Shown here: one piece after another, positions 54,990 through 64,000 of the stretch | How the letters are laid out: every line of letters begins with the position of its first letter | Position numbering within the stretch: position 1 is the stretch's first letter | Source of the DNA: Coptis chinensis | Taxonomy: Eukaryota; Streptophyta; Magnoliopsida; Ranunculales; Ranunculaceae | Reading direction: 5' to 3' | Length of the DNA: 64,000 nucleotides | Assembly: GCA_015680905.1 (NCBI GenBank) | Contig: CM027382.1 | Coordinates: forward strand, 9,335,501-9,399,500 | Translations under genes and position numbers: made by a program | Notes under the pieces: generated by a model | The model's database searches: none | Told to the model about the DNA's origin: nothing | What the model saw: the letters and a program-made list of their open reading frames with translations, nothing else

Positions 54990-56190
54990 ACTTTGGGGGC
55001 GGCAATACCCCAAATTTCATTACGTTATCATTACACTTTGGGGGCGACAATACTCCAAATTTCATTACGTTATCATTACACTATGGGGGCGGCGACACCC
55101 CAAATTTAATTACGTTATCATTACACTATGGGGGCTGCGACACCCCAAATTTAATTACGTTATCTTGGGGGCGGCGACCCCCCAAAATTCATTACGTTAT
55201 CATTACACTATGGGGGCAGCGACACCCCAAATTTCATTACGTTATCTTGGGGGCAGCGACCCCCCAAATTTCATTACGTTATCATTACACTATGGGGGCG
55301 ACACCCCAAATTTAATACGTTATTGGGGGCTACACCCCAAATTTAATTACGTTATCTTGGGGCGACCCCAAAACCCCAAATTTCATTACGTTATCATTAC
55401 ACTACCCCCAAAAGCGAACCCAAATTTCAAATTGGGGCAGCGACCCCAAAATTTATTACGTTATTCTGGGGGGGCTGAAACCCCAAATTTAAATTAAATT
55501 TCATTATGTTATCATTACACTATGGGGGCAGCGACACGCCAAATTTCATTACGTTATCACTACACTTTAGAGGCGGCGACACCCCAAATTTTATTATGTT
55601 ATCATTATATTATGGGGGCGGCGACACCCCAAATTTAATTACTTAGTTACGTTATCAATACATTATGGGGTCGGTGACCCCCCAAATTCCAATATGTTAT
55701 CATTACACTTTGAGGGTGGTGACACCCCAAATTTAATTACGTTATCAGTACATTCTAGGGGCGGCGACACCCCAAATACCATTACATTATTATTACACTT
55801 TGGGGGCGGCGACACTCCAAATTTAATTACATTATCAATACATTATGGGCGGCGACACCCCAAATTCCATTACATTATCATTACACTATGAGGGTGGCGA
55901 CACCTCAAATAACTTACGTTATCAGTACACTATGAGGGTGGTAACACTTCAAATTTCTTACGTTATCAGTATACTACCTCAAATTTCAATACATTATCAT
56001 TACAATATGAGGGAGGCGATACCTCAAATTTCTTACGTTATCAGTATACTATGGGGGTGACGACACCTCACACTTTAATACATCATTGCAATCTGCCCAA
56101 ACTTCAATACATCATTGCAATCTGGGGGCAACGACACTCTAAATTTCATAATATTATCATTGCTATGAGGCGGTATCACCCCAAGTTTTC
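54990..56190 (+). repeat. ~57-bp tandem repeats with GGGGGCGGCGACACCCC core, about 20 copies
   Basis: Units alternate TTACGTTATCATTACACTAT with GGGGGCGGCGACACCCC and AAATTTCA. The GGGG and CCCC arms can pair, so each unit can form a small hairpin. Copies decay to the right (CGACACCTC). Short ORFs crossing the array are chance products. Confidence 0.92.
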
Positions 56191-58146
56191 GAGCACTTTT
56201 TACCGATTGCATATCTATTGATTACTCAAACCGAACAATTTGCCGACCTATTTGGTATTCAATCTATATAAATTGCCGATCACATTGAATTGCTCAATTT
56301 TCAATATTGAAAAGTCCTACTTCTCTTAAATACTGAGCATCCAACCCTTGCCTTTTTAAATTTGTTGGAAGTTTTATTTCTTAATCCATATTGATTTGCA
56401 TACCCAACAAACCTACCAATTTCTTTCCTTTTCAATTGCCTAACGAATTCAACAACTTGTCAAGTTATATATATGTTTGAAGTTGTGATTGAAAATGTAA
56501 TTGAACTTGCCGATCAACTTGTTACTCAAAGCCAGCTTGTACCCAATTCAATTCCTCAAACTGATGAATTTGCCCGATGAACCATTTAAGCCGATCAATT
56601 TTTTGAAAAGGAATATTTGCAATCAAGTTGCCGACCAATTACCAATTCAAAATTTACTTATTTTTAGCTATCAGATCCTTGTATGCTAAACCGATCCTTT
56701 ATGCTAAGGTTCCTTTTCAATTCTTTTTGAACAGTGCCGACACATACTATAAGCAAACTTTAGCATTCAATTAACCGATCCATTAAATTTATGATCAATT
56801 TCAATTACTCAAATCAAACAATTCAATCAGATAACCAACAAACAATATCCAAAACCCGAACAGTTTATAAAATCCACCAATTCTCGCCAATTCGTGTGCC
56901 GATCGTAACTTAATTATAGCCTTATAATCCATCAATCGTTCAATTTGCATCCTACCAGATTTCTATGGTTTTGGCATATATATTATAATTTCAAACAGCG
57001 ACGTTCAAATTCCTGTACATATAAATTTATTTTTATTAACCGTTTAAAGCAAATCCCGATCAATTTGCCGAAGTTGCCGATCAACTACTTATATGTTTAA
57101 ACACTCGATCTTTTCTAATCTGTTTCAAACTTTTGGTATTTGCCGATCCTTTGAGGTGACCGACTTAATATATCGAGTTTCCAATTTGGTATTAAATACC
57201 CAACCGATCCTACTAGTTCCTTTATTTTTATTAGCAATCAATTCTATTTCCGATTGAGTTGTGGATTGTCGATCCCTTTGAATTGAATTGCCGCTGGTGT
57301 TGCCGATCTCTTTGAATTGCCGCTGAATGAGTTGTCAATCCTTTGAATTGCCGATATATATTGTTGCCGATCAATCATTTAACCGATTGGTTTTCGAAAA
57401 GAGAACTTCGATCAAGTTAAGGATGAATATATTTACAGTAGAAATTCAAGTTGCCAATCTGTTTACCGATCAATGATTACATTTCAACTAATTGCCGTTC
57501 AATAACTGATCAATTTTCAAAATTGCCAATCAATGATTACATTGTTAATACCAAGTTCAAACCAATGCTCTATATCAAACAATTGCCGATCAATTCAATT
57601 CCCAATCCAGTAACTACTCAAAATCAAACAATGATCAATACTGCCAATACAATCCAATGATCAATACTATCAATACAATGAAAACCCGATCAATTTATAC
57701 ATGATCTCTTTGATTGGTAGCTCGATTTTACTCTCGGCCAAAGCAAGTAATTGTGCATATTTGTATTGGTCTAGCCGACCTAAGAAGCTCACCTTATTCT
57801 TTTTGCCGATCTATATCGATCCAGTTCTTCAAAACTAGCAAACTCCCATTCTTTTTTGCCGACCCTTCATTTTCATTTGGCTAACCGACCACCCGCTTTG
57901 TCCAATTAGAGAAAGCCGGTCCTAAACCAATTCTTGTATCAATTTTGGGTACCTGACTTTAAATCTCCTAAAACCACTATTACACGCCAATCCATTTAGA
58001 TTTTGTCCAATCATTTATCTAATTTTGATTCCCACTCTAAACTTAACCAAATAACAACCCTCCAAAAAAGCCCATGAGCCCATGCCTTTTAAATTACCAG
58101 TTTATACCTCATTTTACGAAACAGCCCCACCTATCAATTACCATGT
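56191..58146 (+). other. AT-rich interior with dispersed TTGCCGATCAA words
   Basis: Dozens of copies of the short word TTGCCGATC or its variants (ACCGATCAA, GCCGACC) are dispersed between 56210 and 57900, without regular spacing. No ORF longer than about 70 codons and no domain. Confidence 0.6.
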
Positions 58147-58154
58147 AAATTGAC

Positions 58155-58914
58155 CATTGTCACCAAATACGGGTTTAAAACGGGTTTAAAACCCGAGATA
58201 TTTATCTGGTTTTTAAAACCGGGTTTTTATTCAACAAAATGCGCTTTTAAACGTTTTAAACCCGCTTTTTTCGATTTAAACCCGTTTTAAACGTTTTAAC
58301 GTTTAAAACGTTTAAAACCCAGATTTTGAAAATCTCCGTTTTTTTTTTTTTTTTTTTTAAAGAAAATGCTAGAAAAGAAAAGGGTTTTGGAGTTTACCTT
58401 TTGAAGAGTGGGCGTTAGATTGACTTATTGAGATCTCTATTTTGCTTTAGACTATTAATAATTAATTGAAAATTTTAAAGTTATTAACTTATTTGTAGTA
58501 CTTAATTATGCCATTATGGTTGGTAATTAGTAGTATCTTATTTTGAATAGTGTTTTGCAATTGAATCTAAAACTTCTAGTATTTGGATGAGTAATGATAA
58601 TTTGATACTTTCATGTATTTGAATTTTCTTTCATTTGTATTATTATTATTTTTATTTTATGTGTCTATTTTTTTTTCCCACTTTTATAGAAAATCAAACT
58701 CCTTATCTATTATATTATTTATCATCGGTTTTTACCGTTTCTTTTACGTATTATAATGATATACGCTTTTAAACCCGCTTTTACCGTTTTAAACCCGTTT
58801 TTTTATGCCCCACGTTTTTTACGCTTTTTTTTTCCAGACGCGTTCCGTTTAAAACACGAACTAAGTTTTTTTCAAGTATACCGTTTTAAACCCGTACCGT
58901 ACTTGGTGACAATG
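58155..58914. mobile_element. hAT-type MITE, 760 bp, inside the LARD-like element
   Basis: Termini CATTGTCACCAAATACGG and CCGTACTTGGTGACAATG are inverted repeats beginning CA and ending TG. The 8-bp target duplication AAATTGAC is perfect (58147-58154, 58915-58922). Both subterminal regions are crowded with TTTAAACCCG/CGGGTTTAAA words. No transposase. Confidence 0.88.
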
Positions 58915-59083
58915 AAATTGACCGACCGCTTATATTTTGAAATTATTCAAAAGATTATCTATTTGTGTATCAATTAATGTCCAAGTACATACAAGAATTC
59001 CTCCAATATATTAACTATCTCACCAATTTCATAAAATCTACCAAAAAATCTATTCTTTGCCACGCGGGCTTTGCCCATGTAAC

Positions 59084-59096
59084 AAAGAGAGGGCGA
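59084..59096 (+). promoter_or_regulatory. Polypurine tract of the LARD-like element
   Basis: AAAGAGAGGGCGA immediately before the right LTR. Confidence 0.65.
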
Positions 59097-60030
59097 TGTT
59101 CCGGGCCCCACAAATGTGGCCCAATATAAGCCCAATTCAATACAAGCCCATGCTCAGAGCCCAACTATAAACAAGCCCACGCTCAGAGCCCAACTATAAA
59201 CAAGCCCACGCTCAGAGCCCATGCTCAGAGCTTAACTATAAACAAGCCCACGCTCAGAGCCCAACTATAAACAAGCCCACGCTCAGAGCCCATGCTCAGA
59301 GCTTATCTATGAAAAAGCTCATGCTCAAAGCCTACATTCCACGAGCTGACAGTTCTCCCGCCAGTTCTCCAACTTCAATCCACTTAACCGGCGGTTCTCC
59401 CTTGATTCTCCAACTTCATCCCACGAGCCGATTCTCCGCCCGGTTCTCAACTTCATCCTACGAGCTGACAGATGTCCCGCCAGTTCTCCAACTTCATCCC
59501 ACGAGCTGACAGATGTCCCGCCAGCTCTCCAACTTCATCCCACGAGCTGACAGTTCTCCCGCCAGTGAAACCAACTTCATTCCACGAGCTGACAGATGTC
59601 CCGGTTCTCAACTTCATTCAACGAGCCGACGGATGTCCCGGTTCTCTCAACTTCAATCCACGAACCGGCGGCGGTTCTCGCCATTTCTCCAACTTCATCC
59701 CACGAGCTGACAGTTATCCCGCCAGCTCTCCAACTTCATCCCATGATTGGACAGTTCTCCCGCCAGTTCTCCAACTTCAACCCACGATTGGAATATTGGA
59801 GAACGAGGAAGTAACTATCACCAATGCTACCTATAAAATCCAACCTTCGTCATTTTTCCGTAACTACGTCTAATCGGAGACTTGATCCCAAGCAATATCT
59901 TTGGGTGCGTAGGCAACTTCAAAACCGAAGTCCAGTCTCATCTTTCCCCAATCACCATCTCCTTCACCATCTCCAAAAAACATTACTCACAACCCTCAAC
60001 TGGTGTGTTTTGGCAAATCTTGCTGAAACA
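59097..60030 (+). mobile_element. 3' LTR of the LARD-like element
   Basis: 934 bp, TGTTCCGGGCCCC...TTGCTGAAACA, followed by the target duplication CATAT. Length differences from the left LTR come from repeat-unit indels. Confidence 0.95.
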
Positions 60031-60059
60031 CATATCAATCATCGATTTCAGTAAACATC

Positions 60060-61011
60060 ATGAATACCTCAACCAATATTGCTAATTTTGTTCCAATCAA
60101 GCTAAGCAAAGACAATTATCTGCTATGGAAGTCTTTATTTCTTCCAATTCTAAGAAGCAATGGTTAAACAAGCTTCATCGATGGAACATGAGTGTGTCCA
60201 CGATAAATTTTAGTCACTGGTTCTGGAGAATCAAGAGTTGATAATGTGAATCCAGAGTTTACTGAATGGAATAAGAAGGATCAAAACTTACTTATCTGGT
60301 TAAATGCTACTATCTCCGAATCACTACTTCCTTATGTTGTTGGAGCTCCAACAGCAAGAATTCTATGGAGCAATCTGGAAAAATGTTTCTCTTAAATTTC
60401 TCGTTCGCATAAGCTTCAACTCAAATCAAAGCTTCAAAACCTGAAGAAAGGTAACTCAACTATCTCCGATTTTTTACAGAAAGTAAAAGAAATTTCTGAT
60501 AATCTTGCAGCTGTTGAAAGTGTTGAGGAAGAAGACTTGATAATGTATATTTTGAATGGATTACCTTCTGATTATGATACGTTTAGCACATCTTTGAGAA
60601 TGAGAAATGAACAAGTAAGTTTGGACGAATTACATGGGTTGTTGCTTACAGAAGAATTGAATATTAAATTGAGGCATATCAATTTAATGCAAAATAATAC
60701 TGTGAATCAAGTTTTTTCGGCTGTTAATCAGAATCAATATTCAAGAGGGGGTTATAACAATAACAAAGGTGGTTATAGCGGAAATACTGGTGGTTAGAGG
60801 AGGTACCAATGGAAATTATAGAGGCAAAGGAAGAATTAATAGAGGAGGACATAATAATACTGGTTATAATGGTGGTCACAGTGGTGGTGGTTTTCCACAG
60901 TAGTCTAATAACCAAATCAACACTGCAAACAAGTGTTTTCAGTCTGGACCTACTGGTACAAGACCAGTATGCCAAATTTGTGGAAAGTTAGGTTATTATG
61001 CTATTGATTGT
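60060..61011 (+). pseudogene. Copia gag with altered zinc knuckle
   Basis: ATG 60060 opens with NFVPIKLSKDNYLLWKSLFL, the usual copia gag start. In-frame stops follow almost at once (SNG-stop at about 60163 and another near 60188). The frame stays readable through NATISESLLPYVVG, KLQLKSKLQNLKKG, and MYILNGLPSDYDTFSTSLR to 60797. A Gly/Asn-rich tail is frameshifted. The CCHC knuckle at 60970-61011 reads CQICGKLGYYAIDC: the zinc-binding His is replaced by Tyr, which should weaken RNA binding. All of this points to long decay. Confidence 0.85.
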
Positions 61012-61087
61012 TATGACCGTATGAATTTTGCCTTCCAAGGTAAGATTCCACCAAAGACTTTAAAGGCTATGGTAGCCCACAGGAGCA

Positions 61088-61660
61088 ATGAAAAATCAAC
61101 ATCAGGTTATGAAAAATACTCAATACGGTTCTCAACATGATGGACAATATGATCCTATTGCAAGTTCAAGCTGGTATATGGATAGTGGTGCAACCAACCA
61201 CATGACTCCTGATGTTGGAAATCTGAATTATCATCAACCTTATCATGGAGGAGATCAAGTTCAGGTTGGAGATGGTCTCAATCTTAACATTGCAAACATT
61301 GGTAAAACACTTCTAAAAACTCATACTCAATCTACTTTCCAGTTAAACAATATCTTACATATTCCTAAGATTTCACAAAACCTTGTCTTTGTACACAAAT
61401 TTACTAGTGACAATGATTGCACTATTATATTTACATCATCTCATTTCTTTGTTAAGGACAACAAAACACAGAAGATCCGTTTTCAGGGACAAACTAAGCA
61501 TGGTCTCTATCCCATTTCATTATCGTCCACTGGTCAAGATTCACATTTGCATACAACATTCATTGGTGAAAGATCAAGTTCCAACACTTGGCACCAAAGA
61601 TTATGACATCCAGCTAGTTCTATTCTGCATAAAGTTCTTCATCAGTATGACTTACCCTTG
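61088..61660 (+). pseudogene. Copia protease and gag-pre-integrase
   Basis: The aspartic protease active site DSGATNHM (Asp codon 61181) is intact, as are the LNNILHIPKISQNL block and the GLYPI motif leading to the pre-integrase region. At 61604-61606 TGA replaces the Gly codon in WHQRL-G-HPA (GGA to TGA), and the same frame continues with HPASSILHKVLHQ. Confidence 0.85.
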
Positions 61661-62520
61661 AACACAGCTAGCAAGCATACTTTCTGCACTTCATGTCAAT
61701 TTGGCAAAAGTTATCAGCTTCCTTTTGTTTTGTCTACTTCCAAGTGTAATAAACTTTTACAACTTTTACCTGTAGACCTATGGGGTCCTTCACCTGTAAT
61801 CTATGTAAAAGGATTTAAGTACTATGCATCAATAATAGATGATTTCTCAAATTACTGTTGGATTTTCCCACTATGTGCCAAATCTGATTTCTGCAAAGTA
61901 TTTCAAAATTTCAAACTTCAAGTTGAAAATCTCTTAAACACCAAAATAAAAATTTTTAGATCAGACAATGGTGGTAAGTTTACAAGTAATGTCTTTGAAG
62001 ATTTTCTATCAAATTCAGGAATCAAACATCAATTCAACTGTCCTCACACTCCACAGCAAAATGGTGTTGTGGAGAGGAAACATAGACACATCTCTGAGTT
62101 AGGAAGAACCTTATTTGCTCAAAGTATTGTTCCTTTTCATTAGTGGGTAGAAGTATTTGAAACATCCATTTTTCTTATAAACAGACTTCCAGTAAAGAGG
62201 TTTAACTTCATCTCACCTTATATATGAAAAACTTTTTCATAAAACACCAAAATATCTTTTCTTCAAAAGTTATGGGTGTGCATGCTATCCTTGGCTATGC
62301 CCACATACATCAAATAAGTTTCAAGCAAGAAGTAAAGAGTGTTTTTCTTGGTTATAGTTTAAATCATCAAGGTTACAAGTGTTTTGACATTTCAATTGGA
62401 AAAGTTTTTACTTCAAGAAATGAAGTCTTCAATGAAAATCATTTTCCATTCAAAAGTCTTCCTTCCAACCAAAATGCATCTGAAACTTTCACAATACCTT
62501 TGATCATTCCCTTTTCTTAA
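61658..62520 (+). pseudogene. Copia integrase
   Basis: After the zinc-binding remnant (CTSCQFGKSYQLPF), the core has Asp 61774 (PVDLWGPSP), Asp 61964 (FRSDNGGKF) and Glu 62072 (NGVVERKHRH), the last two 35 residues apart, so the catalytic triad is complete. TAG at 62141-62143 replaces an aromatic codon (VPFH-stop-WVE), and a frameshift follows. The C-terminal block VKSVFLGYSLNHQGYKCFD is readable at 62224-62520. Confidence 0.88.
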
Positions 62521-63480
62521 TTTTTACCTTCTTCCAACAATATACTTCCTTCATCTTCAAGCTACTCAGCCACACCTCAAACACCAAATTTCACTTACAG
62601 TCCTCCAGTTTCACATTTTCCTACAAATTCAACTTCAACACCTATCATATCTCAACCTTCTACCTCTGTTCAACCTCAATCATCTCAACCTTCTACCTCA
62701 CAACCTACACAACCAGTAAAATAAAAAACAATTCGAAGAAGACCAGTCCCCTCTGTTGTGAATACTCATACAATGAACACACGGTTAAAAGATGGTATTG
62801 TAAGGAAAAAGGCACTTCACTCTACTAAGCATCCTTTACCACGTTGTTATAGTGCTACAATTATTTTACCTTCACTTCCAACATGCTTTAGCCAAGCTTT
62901 CAAGCAAAAAGAGTGGAGAGAAGCCATGGTTGAAGAATACAATGCATTACTCAAGACAAATACTTGGACTTTGGTTCCTTATAGGAATCAAAATGTAGTG
63001 CAGAACAAGTGGGTTTTTCGAATCAAGCAAATTGCTGAAGGTAAACTAGACAAGTTGAAAGCTAGATTGGTGGCTAAAGGGTTTCAACAAAAGGCTGGTG
63101 TTGATTTCAGTGAAATATACAGTCTTGTAGCAAAGGCTGCTACAATAAGATTGATTTTTACCATTGCGGTTCAAAATGATTGGGTCATCAAACAATTGGA
63201 TGTTAGCAATGCCTTCCTTCATGGTCACTTAAGAGAAGAGGTTTACATGGCACACCCTGCTAGTTTTATCAACAAGGACAAGCCATCATTTGTTTGTAAG
63301 TTAAACAAATCTTTGTATGGCCTAAAACAGGCTCCTCGTGCCTAGTACTCTAAACTTATGGGAGCTTTACTTGCATTGGGTTTTCAGACTTCTGAAGCAG
63401 ACCACTCAATCTTTGTACAAATTCATCAAGGACTAGTTACTTACATTTTGGTGTATGTTGATGACATCTTACTGACAGGA
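62521..63480 (+). pseudogene. Copia reverse transcriptase
   Basis: A Ser/Thr/Pro-rich linker leads into WREAMVEEYNALLKTNTWTLV, NKWVFRIKQIAEGKL, KARLVAKGFQQKAGVDFSE, IKQLDVSNAFLHGHL and YGLKQAPRA. TAG at 63343-63345 stands where relatives have Trp (TGG to TAG). The same frame continues through SKLMGALLALGF to the catalytic Tyr-Val-Asp-Asp at 63454-63465, intact. A TGA soon after (near 63496) and a frameshift break the frame again. Confidence 0.88.
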
Positions 63481-64000
63481 AATTCATTCTCATTGTGAAT
63501 CAATAGTTCAGAGGTTGAGCATACAATTTGCAATGAAAGACTTGGGGAATATAAGTTACTTTCTAGGTTTGTAGATTACAAGGACTAAAAACTATATGTT
63601 TTTATGTCAGACTAAATATATTTTGGATATTCTTCAAAAGCATGATATGTCAGAAGCAAAGCCTGTCTCCACCCCAGCTGTTACTAATTCAAGACTTGAT
63701 AATATCACTGGAGATTTATTAGAAGACTTTACAAAATACAGACAAATAGTTGGAGCCTTGCAATATCTTACATGGAGCAGACCAGATATTTCTTTCTCTG
63801 TAAATCAAGTTTGTCAGTACCTACAATTTCTAAGAACTACTCATTTAGCTGCAGCGAAAAGGATTTTAAGATATCTCAAAGGTACTTTAGATTATGGAAT
63901 AATGATAAGAAAAGGAAGTTCACAAATTCAAGTTTTTTTCTCGATTGACAATGGATGGGTTTCAAATAGAAGATCTACAAGTGGTTACCTAGTATTTTAT
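63481..64000 (+). pseudogene. Copia RT end and RNase H, truncated by the window
   Basis: Continues with MKDLGNISYFLGL-type wording, SRPDISFSVNQVCQYLQ, AAKRILRYLKGTLDYGI, and reaches the RNase H start (SIDNGWVSNRRSTSGYLVF), where relatives have SDADWAG; the first catalytic Asp is present as DNGW. Remainder lies beyond 64000. Confidence 0.82.

Larger units (their letters stand above)
51173..60030 (+). mobile_element. LARD-like non-autonomous LTR retrotransposon, 8.9 kb, nested in copia
   Basis: LTRs at 51173-52125 (953 bp) and 59097-60030 (934 bp) start TGTTCCGGGCCCC and end TTGCTGAAACA. The 5-bp target duplication CATAT is perfect. A primer-binding site TGGCGCCGTCTGTGGGGA follows the left LTR, and AAAGAGAGGGCGA precedes the right one as polypurine tract. 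The 7-kb interior has no recognisable gag or pol but three repeat-rich zones and a hAT-type MITE. Size and emptiness fit a large retrotransposon derivative mobilised in trans. Confidence 0.93.
60036..64000 (+). mobile_element. Ty1/copia retrotransposon coding part, decayed, cut by the window edge
   Basis: Gag, zinc knuckle, protease, integrase, reverse transcriptase and the start of RNase H follow in copia order (integrase before RT). The reading frame is broken by many single-codon stops and some frameshifts. The 3' LTR is beyond the window. Confidence 0.92.

Noticed and set aside
53220..56190. CRISPR-like regular arrays
   Set aside because: Units are adjacent tandem repeats without unique spacers, inside a plant LTR element, with no cas genes.

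Overview
The window is plant nuclear DNA, most likely from a eudicot. It is AT-rich, has GT-AG introns, and is packed with plant-type mobile elements: Athila-, Tat- and copia-type LTR retrotransposons, L1-type LINEs, Helitrons, hAT-type and Tourist-type MITEs, and several non-autonomous LTR elements. Only two host genes are recognisable: a broken fluoride-exporter (FEX/CrcB) gene and an apparently intact RING membrane-anchor (RMA-type) E3 ubiquitin ligase gene. The species cannot be named from the sequence. I see no rRNA, tRNA or CRISPR locus.

Layout. 1-6.8 kb: degenerate Athila-like Ty3/gypsy element with gag-protease, no pol, a polypurine tract and a 3' LTR that starts TGATAAGAG. 6.8-10.84 kb: 3' remnant of a Tat-like element, with an antisense ORF and an LTR-like end. 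10.84-17.94 kb: the last exons of a FEX gene, cut by a nearly full-length L1 LINE (11752-17576) that landed in coding sequence and made a 17-bp target duplication. 17943-29548: a complete but dead Tat/Retand-type element with 417-bp LTRs and TSD CTTGT. It has gag-pro-RT-RH-RH-INT in sense, then tandem repeats, then a separate intron-containing ORF in antisense. A 1378-bp solo LTR of the Athila-like family, with TSD CCAAC, sits inside its pol.

30.6-36.3 kb: two minus-strand Helitron-like elements, probably inside an older hAT-like element; the larger is full of about 60-bp tandem repeats and carries a Tourist-like MITE. 36.7-38.1 kb: a minus-strand LINE RNase H remnant split by two hAT-type MITEs. 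38.9-50.6 kb: the RMA gene, with a candidate promoter and first exon near 38.95-39.06 kb, an inferred 10.6-kb 5'UTR intron, and the whole coding region at 49719-50474. That intron holds a non-autonomous LTR element (40758-46186, TSD AGATG) with a TRIM-like element nested in it.

50.8-64.0 kb: a copia element running off the right edge, interrupted between its left LTR region and gag by an 8.9-kb LARD-like element (51173-60030, TSD CATAT) that has no recognisable coding capacity and itself contains a hAT-type MITE.

Most boundaries rest on direct observation of terminal repeats and target-site duplications. No database search was possible, so family names rest on recognised motifs. None of the retroelement reading frames is intact. 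I did not find a convincing new enzymatic or defence system. The most unusual points are repeat and U5/PBS modules shared between otherwise unrelated LTR elements, the spliceable antisense gene in the Tat element, and the stepwise destruction of the fluoride-exporter gene.
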